NCBI GenBank assembly: GCA_025774845.1
Contig: JALGZP010000041.1
Span: forward strand, 1 to 58,244
DNA: 58,244 bases
Direction: 5' to 3'
Source of the DNA: a bacterium
GTDB taxonomy: Bacteria; Arandabacterota; Arandabacteria; Arandabacterales; Arandabacteraceae
Shown here: piece after piece, positions 7,125-16,430 of the stretch
Position numbering within the stretch: position 1 is the stretch's first letter
How the letters are laid out: each line of letters begins with the position of its first letter
Notes under the pieces: generated by a model
What the model was told of the DNA's origin: nothing
Database searches by the model: none
What the model saw: the letters and a program-made list of their open reading frames with translations, nothing else
Translations under genes and position numbers: made by a program

Positions 7125-8090
7125 TTAACCTCCGGATTTCTGATTCTTGACTCCGGCCGTCGTAAGTGCAAGCGAGGTTATGCGATCAATAAGCTCGGGA
7201 AAAGTCATCCCCCGTGCTTTCGCAGCCATCGGAACCAGGCTTGTCTCGGTCATCCCGGGAATCGTGTTGACCTCTAGGAAATAGGGCATATCGTCCTCGT
7301 CAAGTCTTACATCCACTCTTCCAAAACCGTCACAACCAAGCACTTCATAGGCCTTCACAGCATCATCCTGTATCTTGCGGGACAGATCGTCCCCGATCCG
7401 GGCCGGACACTCGTAGAGAGTCATTCCCTTGGTGTACTTACGCTCGTAATCGTAAAAGCCCTGCTTCGGCTTGATCTCGACTACCGGGAATACCTCGTCC
7501 CCGACAATGGGAACACTGAGTTCGCGACCGGCTATGTATTTTTCCAATATTACACATCTCGAATAGCGCTCGGCAAGGCGAATTGCGGCTTCCAGCTCTT
7601 CGTGCGCCTGCACTATCGAGATACCGATAGTAGAACCCTGGTCATTGGGTTTGACCACGACCGGCAACCCGCCTATGTCCGAAATCGCCTGTCCGGCAAC
7701 ATCCGGACCCCCGGAGTCACCCTCGATGCTCGCCCAGGCAGGCGTCGGTATCCCATGGCGCTCGAAGATGATTTTCGACACGGCCTTATCCATGCAGATG
7801 GCACTCGCACGAACTCCCGATCCTGTGTAGGGTATCCCGAGAAGATCGAGCACCGCCTGTATCCTGCCGTCTTCGCCCTCTCCGCCGTGAAGCGCAATGA
7901 ATACAACATCGGCATCCCTCAAGACATGTGACGTTACAAGATCGAATACGTCCCGTCCGGCCCGCGGATCGAGATCATACATTGGTGCGGTATGGCCGGC
8001 CGCCTCCAGTGCCTCTGCGACCGCAGCACCCGTATTGAGCGAGACCTCCCTCTCCGTCGACATTCCTCCCATCAGAACGAGAACTGTCAT
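7125..8090 (-). CDS. ddl: D-alanine--D-alanine ligase
   Basis: Joins two D-alanines with ATP for peptidoglycan precursor synthesis in the cytosol. The 321-residue protein has the N-terminal MGGMSTEREVSLNTG, the ATP-grasp elements VVKPNDQGSTIGIS and CVILEKYIAGRELSV, the YDYERKY omega-loop region and the metal-binding end FGRVDVRLDEDDMPYFLEVN followed by TIPGMTETSL. Length and motif order are standard. The tyrosine-containing YDYERKYT loop is typical of D-Ala-D-Ala rather than D-Ala-D-Lac ligases. The ATG has a GGAGG ribosome site. The gene sits between ispF and the M42 peptidase. Confidence 0.97.
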   Translation of the reverse strand: MTVLVLMGGMSTEREVSLNTGAAVAEALEAAGHTAPMYDLDPRAGRDVFDLVTSHVLRDADVVFIALHGGEGEDGRIQAVLDLLGIPYTGSGVRASAICMDKAVSKIIFERHGIPTPAWASIEGDSGGPDVAGQAISDIGGLPVVVKPNDQGSTIGISIVQAHEELEAAIRLAERYSRCVILEKYIAGRELSVPIVGDEVFPVVEIKPKQGFYDYERKYTKGMTLYECPARIGDDLSRKIQDDAVKAYEVLGCDGFGRVDVRLDEDDMPYFLEVNTIPGMTETSLVPMAAKARGMTFPELIDRITSLALTTAGVKNQKSGG

Positions 8091-8121
8091 GGCGTCCTCC
8101 CGCTCGGGTCACACCGGACCA

Positions 8122-8592
8122 TCAGAGGTCTACCAGGGCCACCGCGTACGCCTCGATGGCCTCTTCCCTGCCGACCGGACCCAATCCCTCAGCCGTCTTG
8201 GCTTTGATCGATATCTTGTCGATTGGAATCTTGAGCGCACCCGAGATAGCTTCCTGCATTGCCTCTATGTGCGGAGCCAGTTTCGGCCGCTCCATGACAA
8301 CTGTCGAATCGATGTGCTCGACCCTGCCCATCTTCGCGATCTTGCCGTGTATCCGCCCCAGAAGCTCACGCCCCGCAATTCCCTCAAACTCGGGATCATC
8401 ATCGGGAAAATGGTAACCGATGTCGCCTAAGGAACACGCGCCGAGCACGGCATCGATTATCGCATGGACCAGCACGTCGCCGTCCGAGTGACCGGCCAGC
8501 CCCTTCGCTGACGGGAGTTCGACACACCCGATCATCAACTTGCGCCCCTCAGTGAGCCTGTGGATGTCGTAACCCATCCCGATCTTGAGCAC
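8122..8592 (-). CDS. ispF: 2-C-methyl-D-erythritol 2,4-cyclodiphosphate synthase
   Basis: Fifth step of the MEP isoprenoid pathway: cyclises CDP-methylerythritol 2-phosphate with loss of CMP. The 156-residue protein has the metal ligands of the N-terminal GYDIHRL (Asp, His) and the third His in VLVHAIIDAVLGA, the conserved AGHSDGDV segment, HFPDDDPEF, and the C-terminal KAKTAEGLGPVGR. The start is GTG. It lies 3 bp downstream of ispD, the usual pairing; in some bacteria the two are fused. Confidence 0.97.
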   Translation of the reverse strand: MLKIGMGYDIHRLTEGRKLMIGCVELPSAKGLAGHSDGDVLVHAIIDAVLGACSLGDIGYHFPDDDPEFEGIAGRELLGRIHGKIAKMGRVEHIDSTVVMERPKLAPHIEAMQEAISGALKIPIDKISIKAKTAEGLGPVGREEAIEAYAVALVDL

Positions 8593-8595
8593 CGC

Positions 8596-9360
8596 CTATC
8601 TCCTCCGTGACCTCTGACGCTTTCCGCGCGACGATCTCTGTCTCGGCTTCTTGTTCTGTGCCGAATGGAGTTTCAGCCTGTTCTCCTGCCGCAGGAAATA
8701 CTCAAACAGGGGCATGTCTTCATCCGAGGTTATCTTGAGATTGGTGTAGCTCCCCAGCGCCATCACGACCTTCGTCCCATACTTCTCCACAAGTGCGGCA
8801 TCATCGGTGGCCTCAAAACGGTCACTCTGGGCCCGCTTATGCGCATCCATGATGATGTCATAATGAAAACTCTGTGGTGTCTGGGCCAGCCACAGGAGTC
8901 GTCTGTCCAGCGTTCCGACGATCTGGCCGCTCTCGACTTTCTTTACCGTATCCCGTGGGGGAACACCGGTAATTGCCGCACCGCCCTTTCTACATGCATC
9001 AAGCACACGCTTGATCAGGGTCTCCGAGACCAGCGGTCTCACTGCATCGTGGATCACAACGGTCTTCGTCTTGTCCTTGAGCGCCTTAAGACCGTTGAAG
9101 ACCGACTGCTGGCGTGTCTCGCCGCCGTAGGCGAAACCGTGGACCTTCTTGAAACCATACGCTTCTACAACTTCTTCCTTCACCCAGTCTGTCGAATCCC
9201 GCGGGATCACAAGCACAACGTGATCCACAAGACGCGACTTTTCGAATACCTCAAGCGTATAAGCGATAACGGGTTTGCCTCCAACCTTGGCAAACTGCTT
9301 TTTCCCCCTGCCACCCATCCTCTTCCCTTCACCTGCACCTACTATCACTGCTCCAACCAT
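8596..9360 (-). CDS. ispD: 2-C-methyl-D-erythritol 4-phosphate cytidylyltransferase
   Basis: Third step of the MEP pathway: forms CDP-methylerythritol from CTP and MEP. The protein is 254 residues. Motifs seen are VGAGEGKRMGGRGKKQF (CTP-binding loop), GGETRQQSVFNGL, VVIHDAVRPLVS, GVPPRDTVKKV and AQTPQSFHYDII, then TDDAALVEKYG and the closing LKITSDEDM. A basic tail of about 25 residues (ending RQRSSRGKRQRSRRR) extends beyond the normal end and may bind nucleic acid or be a linker remnant. It is followed directly by ispF. Confidence 0.96.
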   Translation of the reverse strand: MVGAVIVGAGEGKRMGGRGKKQFAKVGGKPVIAYTLEVFEKSRLVDHVVLVIPRDSTDWVKEEVVEAYGFKKVHGFAYGGETRQQSVFNGLKALKDKTKTVVIHDAVRPLVSETLIKRVLDACRKGGAAITGVPPRDTVKKVESGQIVGTLDRRLLWLAQTPQSFHYDIIMDAHKRAQSDRFEATDDAALVEKYGTKVVMALGSYTNLKITSDEDMPLFEYFLRQENRLKLHSAQNKKPRQRSSRGKRQRSRRR

Positions 9361-9400
9361 GGCTCACTCTCCGTGAAAACATCGAAACAGACCAAAGGTT

Positions 9401-10366
9401 CTACTTGATTCGGGAAAAGATCATCCTGCCCACGGTCGTCTGAAGCACACTTGTTATGATTACCGGCACGGTCTTGTTTAAGAGTTGGCTGCCACCCTCA
9501 ACAACGACCATCGTGCCGTCATTCAGATATCCTACTCCCTGGTCAGGCTCTTTACCTCGTTTCATCATCCTCACACTGATCTCCTCACCAGGCAGGACAA
9601 CCGGCTTCAGTGCGTCCGCGAGCTCATTGACGTTCAAGACCTTTATCCCGTGCAACTCCGCAATCTTATTCAGATTGAAATCGTTTGTAACGATTCTCGC
9701 ACCGCGTACCTGCGCGAACTTGACAAGCTTCGAATCTACTTCCCCGGCAGCCACGGGGTCGTATTCATCCACAACAACTTCGAGGTCCTTCCTCATCTGC
9801 ATCTTCCTCAATATCTCCAGGCCCCGCCTCCCGCGATTCCTCCGGAGCGGATCCGGCGAATCCGCGATCTGCTGGAGCTCGTCGAGGACAAACTTCGGGA
9901 TGACAAGTTTACCTTCAATGAAGTGGCTCTGGCATATGTCGGCAATTCTCCCGTCTATGATCACACTGGTATCAAGCACTTTCGCCGGCGCCCCGTCACC
10001 GCGGCGCCCGCTCGATAGCCTCAGATCACCCCGTTTGCGTATGCCCACCACCGCACCCAGATATCCTAGAATCATGACCATGGCGACGATTACATATGGC
10101 TTACCGCTATAGTCGTTTATCGCAGGTATGAACAGCAGGACCCAGCTCAGGAGTAACGCCACTATCAGGCCGAGTATAAGTCCCAGTACACCGGCAAGTA
10201 TCTCCCGCCCGGACCGGCCCTGGAGTCTGATCTCGCCGTAGATGATCGCCGTGGCCAATCCAAATCCAACAGCAAGACCGACAAAACGCGGCCAGTCGAG
10301 CGAACGGAAGAAAAAGAAGCCAGCAAGACTGAATAACCCGAGTAAGACCATTCGTATAGCTAACAC
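9401..10366 (-). CDS. PIN/TRAM domain membrane protein (YacL-type)
   Basis: A membrane-anchored putative ribonuclease of about 321 residues. Four hydrophobic helices occupy the first 110 residues. A PIN domain follows, with acidic residues in KVLDTSVIIDGRIADI, VLDELQQIADS, DSKLVKFAQ and IVTNDFNLNKIA, and a C-terminal TRAM domain (about the last 70 residues, GVGYLNDGTMVVVEGG). The same architecture is seen in Bacillus YacL, often found next to ispD/ispF and cysS as here. The GTG at 10366 is preferred because GGGAGG lies about 10 bases upstream; a GTG at 10390 would add eight residues. Confidence 0.9.
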   Translation of the reverse strand: MLAIRMVLLGLFSLAGFFFFRSLDWPRFVGLAVGFGLATAIIYGEIRLQGRSGREILAGVLGLILGLIVALLLSWVLLFIPAINDYSGKPYVIVAMVMILGYLGAVVGIRKRGDLRLSSGRRGDGAPAKVLDTSVIIDGRIADICQSHFIEGKLVIPKFVLDELQQIADSPDPLRRNRGRRGLEILRKMQMRKDLEVVVDEYDPVAAGEVDSKLVKFAQVRGARIVTNDFNLNKIAELHGIKVLNVNELADALKPVVLPGEEISVRMMKRGKEPDQGVGYLNDGTMVVVEGGSQLLNKTVPVIITSVLQTTVGRMIFSRIK

Positions 10367-10407
10367 CGCCGCTTCTACCTCCCGGACCACCCCGCGCAGC
10401 GAAACTA

Positions 10408-11283
10408 TCAGAAGATTTCTATTGTAAGATAACGCTCAGGGTGTTCCCTAATGTCATTGATCAACCGGTTGAGATTATCAAGCGTGGCCTCGATCTCGTC
10501 ATGGACCTTTCTCTCTTTTATGAGCTTGCCCAGGGTGCCCTCGCCGCTTTCCACGCTGCTTACAAGCGACTTAACCGAGAGCGAGAGAGAGTCGAGGCGC
10601 GCTGCAGCCACCGAGAACCGCTTTACCCCCTCGGTGAGTTCATCCCTGTTGACGCCGATCATGTCGTCCAGATCACCCGAGACCTTCTTCATGGTACGCG
10701 TGGTGCTCCTTATGTCACTCCTGCTTTCCCTGAGGAGCGCAAGCAACTCCGTCGCCACCGTGTCGACCCTGGCCATGCTCTTTGCGAGTGAGAAGTTGCC
10801 ACCCTCGGTGTCTACCACCTTTCTCAGAGATTCGGCGGCCCCCCTCATCTCATCCATTATGTCCCCCATCGCGGCCGCAACCTCCGGTAATCCGGCCTTG
10901 TAGTCACCGTCGAGCACGGTTCCCGGGACAAGGACTTCGCCCGAGGTACCAGGTAAGATGTATACGTATTTCTCCCCCATAAGGCCTATGCTCCGTATCT
11001 CGACGGAACAGTCCTCTCTGAGTACCACCTCCTGCTCAATCAGGAGTTCCGTTTTCACCCGCCCTTCCTCAAGTGCGATAGAACCGACCTTGCCCATTTC
11101 AAGTCCTGAGACGGCCACGGGATCACCTGCGGACAGCCCGCCTACCTCCTCGAAATACGCAGTGTAGGCCTGCCACTGGCGAGCCAGGCGAAAGTCTCCA
11201 ATCCAGAGAACACCGAGGATCAGTATTACCACCGCGAGAATTACCGCAATGCCGACTTTTACCTCGGTCGTCTTCGCTGACAT
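10408..11283 (-). CDS. mlaD: MlaD-like MCE-domain lipid transport protein
   Basis: Periplasmic lipid-binding component of an Mla-type ABC system moving phospholipids between outer and inner membranes. The 291-residue protein has one N-terminal membrane helix (about residues 8-28, VKVGIAVILAVVILILGVL), an MCE domain (about 40-120, with GLSAGDPVAVSGLEMGKVGS), and a long helical tail likely to form the coiled part of a hexamer tunnel. The start at 11283 (MSAKTTEVKVG) has a ribosome site and avoids overlap with the ATPase gene; an upstream GTG-type start would not make a sensible N-terminus. The mlaE-mlaF-mlaD order is intact. Confidence 0.93.
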   Translation of the reverse strand: MSAKTTEVKVGIAVILAVVILILGVLWIGDFRLARQWQAYTAYFEEVGGLSAGDPVAVSGLEMGKVGSIALEEGRVKTELLIEQEVVLREDCSVEIRSIGLMGEKYVYILPGTSGEVLVPGTVLDGDYKAGLPEVAAAMGDIMDEMRGAAESLRKVVDTEGGNFSLAKSMARVDTVATELLALLRESRSDIRSTTRTMKKVSGDLDDMIGVNRDELTEGVKRFSVAAARLDSLSLSVKSLVSSVESGEGTLGKLIKERKVHDEIEATLDNLNRLINDIREHPERYLTIEIF

Positions 11284-11287
11284 AGGC

Positions 11288-12055
11288 TCACTCCTGGTAC
11301 ACGGGTATCGGCCCCTCGGCCCTACCCTCCACAAATTGTCTGACTACCTCGTCCTGGGAGGCCATGACCTCCTCAGGGGTCCCTTCGAACACGATTTTGC
11401 CACCATACAGCATTGCGAGTCTATCTCCAATTTTGTAAGCGCTCTTCATATCATGCGTCACCGCAACCGAAGTTATCTCGAGCTGCTTCTGGAGCCTCCT
11501 TATGAGCTCGTTAATCACATCAGCCATTATCGGATCCAGCCCCGTTGTCGGTTCGTCATAGAGGATGACCGGAGGATCCATCGCAATCGCCCGGGCCAAC
11601 CCCACCCGCTTTTTCATTCCACCGCTTAAGTCCGAAGGTTTCATGTCATCCAGACGATCGAGTCCAACCTGCTCGAGTTTCTGGCAAACCTTCTTTCGGA
11701 TTTCTTCTTCGCTCAGGTCCGTGTGCTCTAAGAGAGCCAGGCCGACGTTCTCCCAGACCGTCAGTGAATCGAAAAGCGCAGCCCCTTGAAACAGCATCCC
11801 AAACCGCTTGCGGAATTCGTACATCTCCTCACTCTTGAGCGTCGTCACATCGACACCGTCGATAAGGATCTTCCCACTATCGGGTTTCATCAGCCCGATC
11901 AGGTGTTTAAGCAGAACGCTCTTGCCACACCCGCTACGTCCTATGACGACGACCGTCTCGCCCTTTCTGACGTTGAGATTGACTCCCTTGAGAACTTCAG
12001 TGCCTGCGAAGCTCTTTTTGAGGTCAATTACTTCGATCATCGTCTCGTCTTGCAT
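11288..12055 (-). CDS. mlaF: Mla-type ABC transporter ATP-binding protein
   Basis: Cytosolic ATPase of the phospholipid transport complex, 255 residues. Walker A is GRSGCGKSVLLKHL (about residues 38-51), the signature is LSGGMKKRVGLARAI and Walker B is VILYDEPTTGLDP; the H-loop is in VAVTHDMKSA. The replacement of the usual LSGGQ by LSGGM is the form typical of MlaF. It overlaps or abuts its partners by a few bases (permease ends at 12059, MlaD starts at 11283), consistent with one complex made from one message. Confidence 0.95.
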   Translation of the reverse strand: MQDETMIEVIDLKKSFAGTEVLKGVNLNVRKGETVVVIGRSGCGKSVLLKHLIGLMKPDSGKILIDGVDVTTLKSEEMYEFRKRFGMLFQGAALFDSLTVWENVGLALLEHTDLSEEEIRKKVCQKLEQVGLDRLDDMKPSDLSGGMKKRVGLARAIAMDPPVILYDEPTTGLDPIMADVINELIRRLQKQLEITSVAVTHDMKSAYKIGDRLAMLYGGKIVFEGTPEEVMASQDEVVRQFVEGRAEGPIPVYQE

Positions 12056-12058
12056 AAC

Positions 12059-12844
12059 CTACCCCGAAAACACCGTGCTGAAGAGTAAAGACGCAAGTAT
12101 ATAGTCCGTGATCAGTATCAGCAGACAGGATGACACGACCGCTTTTGTGGTAGCAATACCGACACCTTCCGCTCCACCCTGGGTTCTCAGACCGTGATAG
12201 CATCCCATCATCGCTATGATCACACCGAAGAAGAACGCCTTCACGAGACCGCTTAAAACATCGCTCGGATGGAGAAAGAGCTTAAGCCCCGTGAAGTAGA
12301 CATGGGTGCTGACGTCCAGTCCGATGAGCGCCACAACGAACCCTCCGATGATAGCAATGAAGTCGGCGAATATCGTTATGATGGGCAGCATGACCAAACC
12401 CGCAAGCAGGCGGGGTGCAACGAGGTACCGGATCGGATCGATCGCAAGCGTCTCGAGCGCATCGATCTGCTCGGTGACCTTCATCGTTCCGAGCTCAGCT
12501 GCGATGGATGCCCCAACCCGGCCACCAACCACCAGCGCGGTCAGAACGGGGCCCAACTCGATTACGACCGACTTGCCTATCACGGTACCGAGGTATCTCA
12601 TCGGCACGTAGTCCTGGAACTGGTACGCCGCCTGAACGGCAGCGACTCCGCCTGTGAATATTGAGGTCACGAGAACCAGGGGAAGGGATCCGATGCCAAT
12701 CCTGAGCATCTGTTCTGCGACCAGCTTTTTCTGCCTTATGGCTTTCGGAATCGTCTTCACCGCCGAGCCCAGCAACAGGAAGACGGCACCGACCTCCGCA
12801 AGCGAGAAACCTACTGTTCTTCCTACATATTCAACAGCATTCAT
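12059..12844 (-). CDS. mlaE: Mla-type ABC transporter permease
   Basis: Inner-membrane permease of the lipid transport complex, 261 residues with about five or six hydrophobic segments. The family hallmark ELGPVLTALVVGGRVGASIAAELGTMKVTEQIDAL is present (read here in two parts: ELGPVLTALVVGGRVGA and AAELGTMKVTEQIDALE). The C-terminal GVGIATTKAVVSSCLLILI is also typical. It is the first gene of the mlaEFD trio, just downstream of dnaB. Confidence 0.95.
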   Translation of the reverse strand: MNAVEYVGRTVGFSLAEVGAVFLLLGSAVKTIPKAIRQKKLVAEQMLRIGIGSLPLVLVTSIFTGGVAAVQAAYQFQDYVPMRYLGTVIGKSVVIELGPVLTALVVGGRVGASIAAELGTMKVTEQIDALETLAIDPIRYLVAPRLLAGLVMLPIITIFADFIAIIGGFVVALIGLDVSTHVYFTGLKLFLHPSDVLSGLVKAFFFGVIIAMMGCYHGLRTQGGAEGVGIATTKAVVSSCLLILITDYILASLLFSTVFSG

Positions 12845-12851
12845 CCAGTAC

Positions 12852-14240
12852 TTATTCCGTTTCTATCCGGGCCCGGTCCTCGAAACGCGTGTATTCATCA
12901 ATGAAGATCAAGTCGACCTTGCCTACGGGACCGTTCCTCTGCTTTCCGATTATGATCTCCGCGCGTCTCTTCTCCTCGAGCTGCTCATGATCCGCCATCT
13001 CCATTCCGGCTTCGGCGGAATGGCTGTAGACGGCGGGTCTATAAATGAACAGGACTACGTCGGCATCCTGCTCTATCGCGCCGGATTCCCGGAGATCGGA
13101 AAGAATCGGACGTTTCTCCTTTCTTTCCCTCTGCTCGACGGCACGCGAAAGCTGAGAGAGCGCTACTACCGGTATGTTGAGCTCCTTCGCCAGAGCCTTA
13201 AGCGATCTTGAGATCACCGAAATCTCCTGCTGCCTGTTCTCCGCCCGCCCGTGCCCCCTCACCAGCTGCAGATAATCGACAACCACAATCCCCACGTCAA
13301 CGTCGGACTTGAGACGTCGTGCTTTCGCCCTCATCTCCAGAACATTGAGGTCGGCGCTGTCGTCGATATAAATGGGAGCGTCATGCAGCGTTCCAGCCGC
13401 GGTTGTCAGTTTACCCCAGTCCTTCTTACCGACATAGCCGGTTCTCACGCTGTGCGACTTGACCCGGGCCTCAGAACAGAGCATCCTCAGCATCAGCTGT
13501 TCTTTGGTCATCTCCAGACTGAACACAGCAACCGGGACTTTGTGTCTGATCGCAAGATGCCCTGCGATATTAAGAGCAAAACTCGTCTTCCCCATAGACG
13601 GCCGGCCTGCGATCACGATGAATTCGCCAGACTGAAAACCGGAGGTCATCGTATCGAGATCCTTAAAACCGGATTCAAGGCCTGTGACATATCGTTTCTG
13701 CTGATACAACTGCTCAACGAGTTCAAAACTGTCCTTGACGATGTCTTCCATCGCAACAAAGCCCTGGCGCAGCTTCGAATCGGCGATAGAGAATATCCTT
13801 CGTTCGGCCCTGTCTATCAAGTCGCCGACATCCGCCTGGCCGCCGTAGGCATCCGTGATTATCTGGGTCGATGCTTCTATAAGTTTCCTCAGCGTTGACT
13901 TTTCAAGCACGATCTTGGCGTGGTGCTCGATATTCGCCGATGTCGCGACGCTGCTCAGTACATTCTCTATATAGAGTGCACCCCCAAGGGCTTCGAGGTC
14001 GCCGCTGCGCTTCAGTTCTTCAGTCAGCGTGATCAGATCCACGGCTTCGTTTCTGTCGTAGATCGTGACCATGCAATTGTACATCTTGGCATGCTGGTTC
14101 ATGTAGAAGCACGTGTCATCTATGATCTCCACGGCCTTCGCAATAGCATCCCGGTCGAGCATCATGGCCCCGAGGACCGCCATCTCGGCCTCGACGGCCT
14201 GTGGAGGGATGTGGTCAGTGCTTGTTCTTACCTGGGCCAT
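12852..14240 (-). CDS. dnaB: replicative DNA helicase
   Basis: Hexameric 5'-3' helicase that unwinds DNA at the replication fork. The 462-residue protein has the N-terminal helical domain (IPPQAVEAEMAVLGAMMLD), a linker, and the RecA-like core with Walker A AGRPSMGKTSFA, VAVFSLEMTKEQLMLRML, Walker B VGIVVVDYLQLV, SRSLKALAKEL and the closing RESGAIEQDADVVLFIYRP. The arginine-finger region KQRNGPVGKV is present. No intein is seen. The start overlaps the end of the uracil-DNA glycosylase gene by 26 bp. Confidence 0.97.
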   Translation of the reverse strand: MAQVRTSTDHIPPQAVEAEMAVLGAMMLDRDAIAKAVEIIDDTCFYMNQHAKMYNCMVTIYDRNEAVDLITLTEELKRSGDLEALGGALYIENVLSSVATSANIEHHAKIVLEKSTLRKLIEASTQIITDAYGGQADVGDLIDRAERRIFSIADSKLRQGFVAMEDIVKDSFELVEQLYQQKRYVTGLESGFKDLDTMTSGFQSGEFIVIAGRPSMGKTSFALNIAGHLAIRHKVPVAVFSLEMTKEQLMLRMLCSEARVKSHSVRTGYVGKKDWGKLTTAAGTLHDAPIYIDDSADLNVLEMRAKARRLKSDVDVGIVVVDYLQLVRGHGRAENRQQEISVISRSLKALAKELNIPVVALSQLSRAVEQRERKEKRPILSDLRESGAIEQDADVVLFIYRPAVYSHSAEAGMEMADHEQLEEKRRAEIIIGKQRNGPVGKVDLIFIDEYTRFEDRARIETE

Positions 14241-14958
14241 TTCTCATCGCTCCTCGGATAGGTAGATCAAGAAACCTCATAACCTCTTTGATGTCCTCCC
14301 ATACCAGTTTCTTGTTTGCAGGGAACCGGAGGCACGCAGCCGGGTGAAAAGTCGGGATCACGTTGATGCCGTTGTAGTCATGGACCCGGCCCCTCGTAGC
14401 ACCGATGCCTCTTCTTGTTCCCGTGATCGTCTGTGTCGCCACAACTCCCAGCGTACAGATGATCTCGGGGCGTATCATCTCAACCTGTTTTTCGAGGTAG
14501 GGGAGGCACTCACTTATCTCATCGATGTCCGGATTCCGGTTACCGGGTGGACGGCACTTGACGATGTTGGTGATATAAACATCATCCCGCTTAAGACTCA
14601 TCGCTTCGATTATCTTCGTCAATAACTTGCCGGCTCTGCCTACAAAGGGCCGGCCGCTTAGGTCCTCGTCCCGGCCGGGGCCTTCACCGATGAACATAAG
14701 CCGGCTTGACGGACTCCCCTCGCCGTACACCAGGTTCGTCCTTGTGCTATGGAGCTCGCACCTTGTGCATGACGCCATCTCTTCCTCGAGAGCGGCAAGC
14801 AACGGCGCCCCATCCGAACGAGGTTCGCTCTCTCCCCGGGACCAGCCCTTCATAAGCAGGATGTCTTCAGTCCCTGAGATCTCCAGAAGACGCAGCCAGT
14901 TGCACAGCTCGGTACGAAGGCTTTCCCGATCTATTTCAGCGGTGTGTTCCCCTGCCAT
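14215..14958 (-). CDS. uracil-DNA glycosylase, type 4/5 family (Fe-S)
   Basis: Removes uracil from DNA. The 247-residue protein has an N-terminal extension of about 55 residues, then the family core: first Cys pair in CTRCELHSTRTNLVYG, motif A GEGPGRDEDLSGRPFVGRAG, a Cys in NIVKCRPPGNRNP, a fourth Cys in IICTLGVVATQTI, and motif B HPAACLR. Four Cys in this spacing hold a 4Fe-4S cluster in family 4 enzymes. Motif A here is GEGPGRDED, where the acidic E/D position differs slightly from the usual GEAPG(E/A)(D/E)EDL, as often seen in bacterial members. It overlaps dnaB, so repair and replication genes are co-expressed. Confidence 0.92.
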   Translation of the reverse strand: MAGEHTAEIDRESLRTELCNWLRLLEISGTEDILLMKGWSRGESEPRSDGAPLLAALEEEMASCTRCELHSTRTNLVYGEGSPSSRLMFIGEGPGRDEDLSGRPFVGRAGKLLTKIIEAMSLKRDDVYITNIVKCRPPGNRNPDIDEISECLPYLEKQVEMIRPEIICTLGVVATQTITGTRRGIGATRGRVHDYNGINVIPTFHPAACLRFPANKKLVWEDIKEVMRFLDLPIRGAMRNGPGKNKH

Positions 14959-14976
14959 ATCAGAGTCCTTCCCTGC

Positions 14977-16161
14977 CTAAGCAATGCTGCCAAGGCGGGC
15001 AGAGACTGCATCAAAGATCTTCTCCGACAGGTCGAGCTTGCTCATCAACGGGATCTCTTCAACCCGACCATCGGGGTAAATCAAGTGGCCGCAGTTCGTA
15101 TCACTGCCGAACCCGGCTCCCTCCCGCAACGGATTGTTCGCGATAATGAGATCGAGGTCTTTTTCTTTGAGTTTCTTCTTCGCGTTTTCAATCTCGTTGT
15201 CCGTCTCAAGTGCAAATCCTACCACCAGCTTATCGCCTTTGTCAGCTGAAAGGCCGGAAAGTATGTCCTCGGTCGGCACCAGATCAAGTGTAAGGTTACC
15301 TTGTCTCTTGATCTTTCCATTTTTGACCTTCTCGGGCCTGAAGTCGCATACAGCCGCGGCCATCACGATACAGTCAGCAGTTTCCCACTCAGGTGCAATG
15401 GCCTCTTTCATGTCACGGGCTGTCTCAACTTCGATCACCCTCACTCCAGCCGGCGGGGCCGTTCCAGTGGGCCCCGTAACCAGAACGGTTTCAGCGCCTC
15501 GCCGCGCGGCAACCCTGGCAAGGGACGACGCCATCTTGCCACTCGACTTGTTTGAAATGAACCTCACCGCATCGATCGGCTCAACCGTAGGACCACCTGT
15601 TATGATAACCTTTTTGCCCTCAAGATCACCACCCTGGCTGCCCGCCTGGGTAATCGCGCCGACGATCGCTTCAAGCGACGCGAGTCTTCCAACTCCCTCT
15701 GCACCACAGGCAAGCCATCCGGTTTCGGGTTCGACAAAGCTGTAGCCCCTCGCCGTGAGTTTCGCGATGTTCTCCTGAACGACCGTATTGAGATACATCA
15801 TCTCATTCATTGCCGGTGCGATGACCACAGGCGCAGTGGTCGATAGAACAACCGTCGAGAGCAGATCATCGCATATCCCGCAGGCGATCTTTCCGATGAT
15901 GTTCGCCGTTGCCGGGACTATAGCCAGAACATCGTGGTCTCTTGCAAGATCGATATGAAGGGGCCGCTTAGTACCGCCTTCAAAGAGATCCGTCCTGACC
16001 TCGTTTCCCGTCAACCCCCTGAACGTGGCAGCACCAATGAGGCTGGCCGCATGCTCTGTCATTATCACAGAGACGTCGGCTCCTGACTTCTTAAGATCGC
16101 TGACCACCTCTGCAGCTTTATAGGCCGCGATGGAGGCCGTAACACCAATCAGGACTCTCAT
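14977..16161 (-). CDS. coaBC: bifunctional phosphopantothenoylcysteine decarboxylase/phosphopantothenate--cysteine ligase
   Basis: Two consecutive steps of coenzyme A synthesis. The 394-residue protein has the N-terminal flavoprotein CoaC half (GVTASIAAYKAAEVV, the active-site His in RPLHIDLARDHDVL, APAMNEMMYLN and the Cys-bearing flap GWLACGAEGVGR) and the C-terminal CoaB half (VIITGGPTVEPIDAVRFISN, SSGKMASSLARVAARRGA, VGFALETDN, and IIANNPLREGAGFGSDTN). Length and order are normal. The gene overlaps rpoZ by 4 bp. Confidence 0.97.
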   Translation of the reverse strand: MRVLIGVTASIAAYKAAEVVSDLKKSGADVSVIMTEHAASLIGAATFRGLTGNEVRTDLFEGGTKRPLHIDLARDHDVLAIVPATANIIGKIACGICDDLLSTVVLSTTAPVVIAPAMNEMMYLNTVVQENIAKLTARGYSFVEPETGWLACGAEGVGRLASLEAIVGAITQAGSQGGDLEGKKVIITGGPTVEPIDAVRFISNKSSGKMASSLARVAARRGAETVLVTGPTGTAPPAGVRVIEVETARDMKEAIAPEWETADCIVMAAAVCDFRPEKVKNGKIKRQGNLTLDLVPTEDILSGLSADKGDKLVVGFALETDNEIENAKKKLKEKDLDLIIANNPLREGAGFGSDTNCGHLIYPDGRVEEIPLMSKLDLSEKIFDAVSARLGSIA

Positions 16162-16430
16162 TTTTTCTTCCGGCCCTTTTTGCGAGCTTTCTTCGGGGGC
16201 GAGTCATCCTCGACCTCGTACTCGACCTTGCCGTCAACGAAATGCGTGACGGCTTTCCGTATCGCCTTCTCACCCTCGTCGAGAAATACCTCGGGTGCAG
16301 TATTGAGCCGTCTTGCCTCCTTGGCGATGGCAACCACCGCCTCATACGCACTCGGTGCCCGCTCCAGGATATCTTCCTTACTCAGCTGAGGTTTCTCGTT
16401 GTCGTCTTTGACCTTGCCTTTCTTCAACAT
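16158..16430 (-). CDS. rpoZ: DNA-directed RNA polymerase omega subunit
   Basis: Small accessory subunit that helps assemble RNA polymerase. The 90-residue protein carries the conserved block around residues 25-55 (APSAYEAVVAIAKEARRLN) and a Lys-rich tail (KKARKKGRKKK). The ATG at 16430 overlaps the gmk stop (TGATG) and follows an AAGGGGGTG ribosome site. The position between gmk and coaBC is the standard remA-gmk-rpoZ-coaBC order seen across many phyla, which strongly supports the call despite the short length. Confidence 0.92.
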   Translation of the reverse strand: MLKKGKVKDDNEKPQLSKEDILERAPSAYEAVVAIAKEARRLNTAPEVFLDEGEKAIRKAVTHFVDGKVEYEVEDDSPPKKARKKGRKKK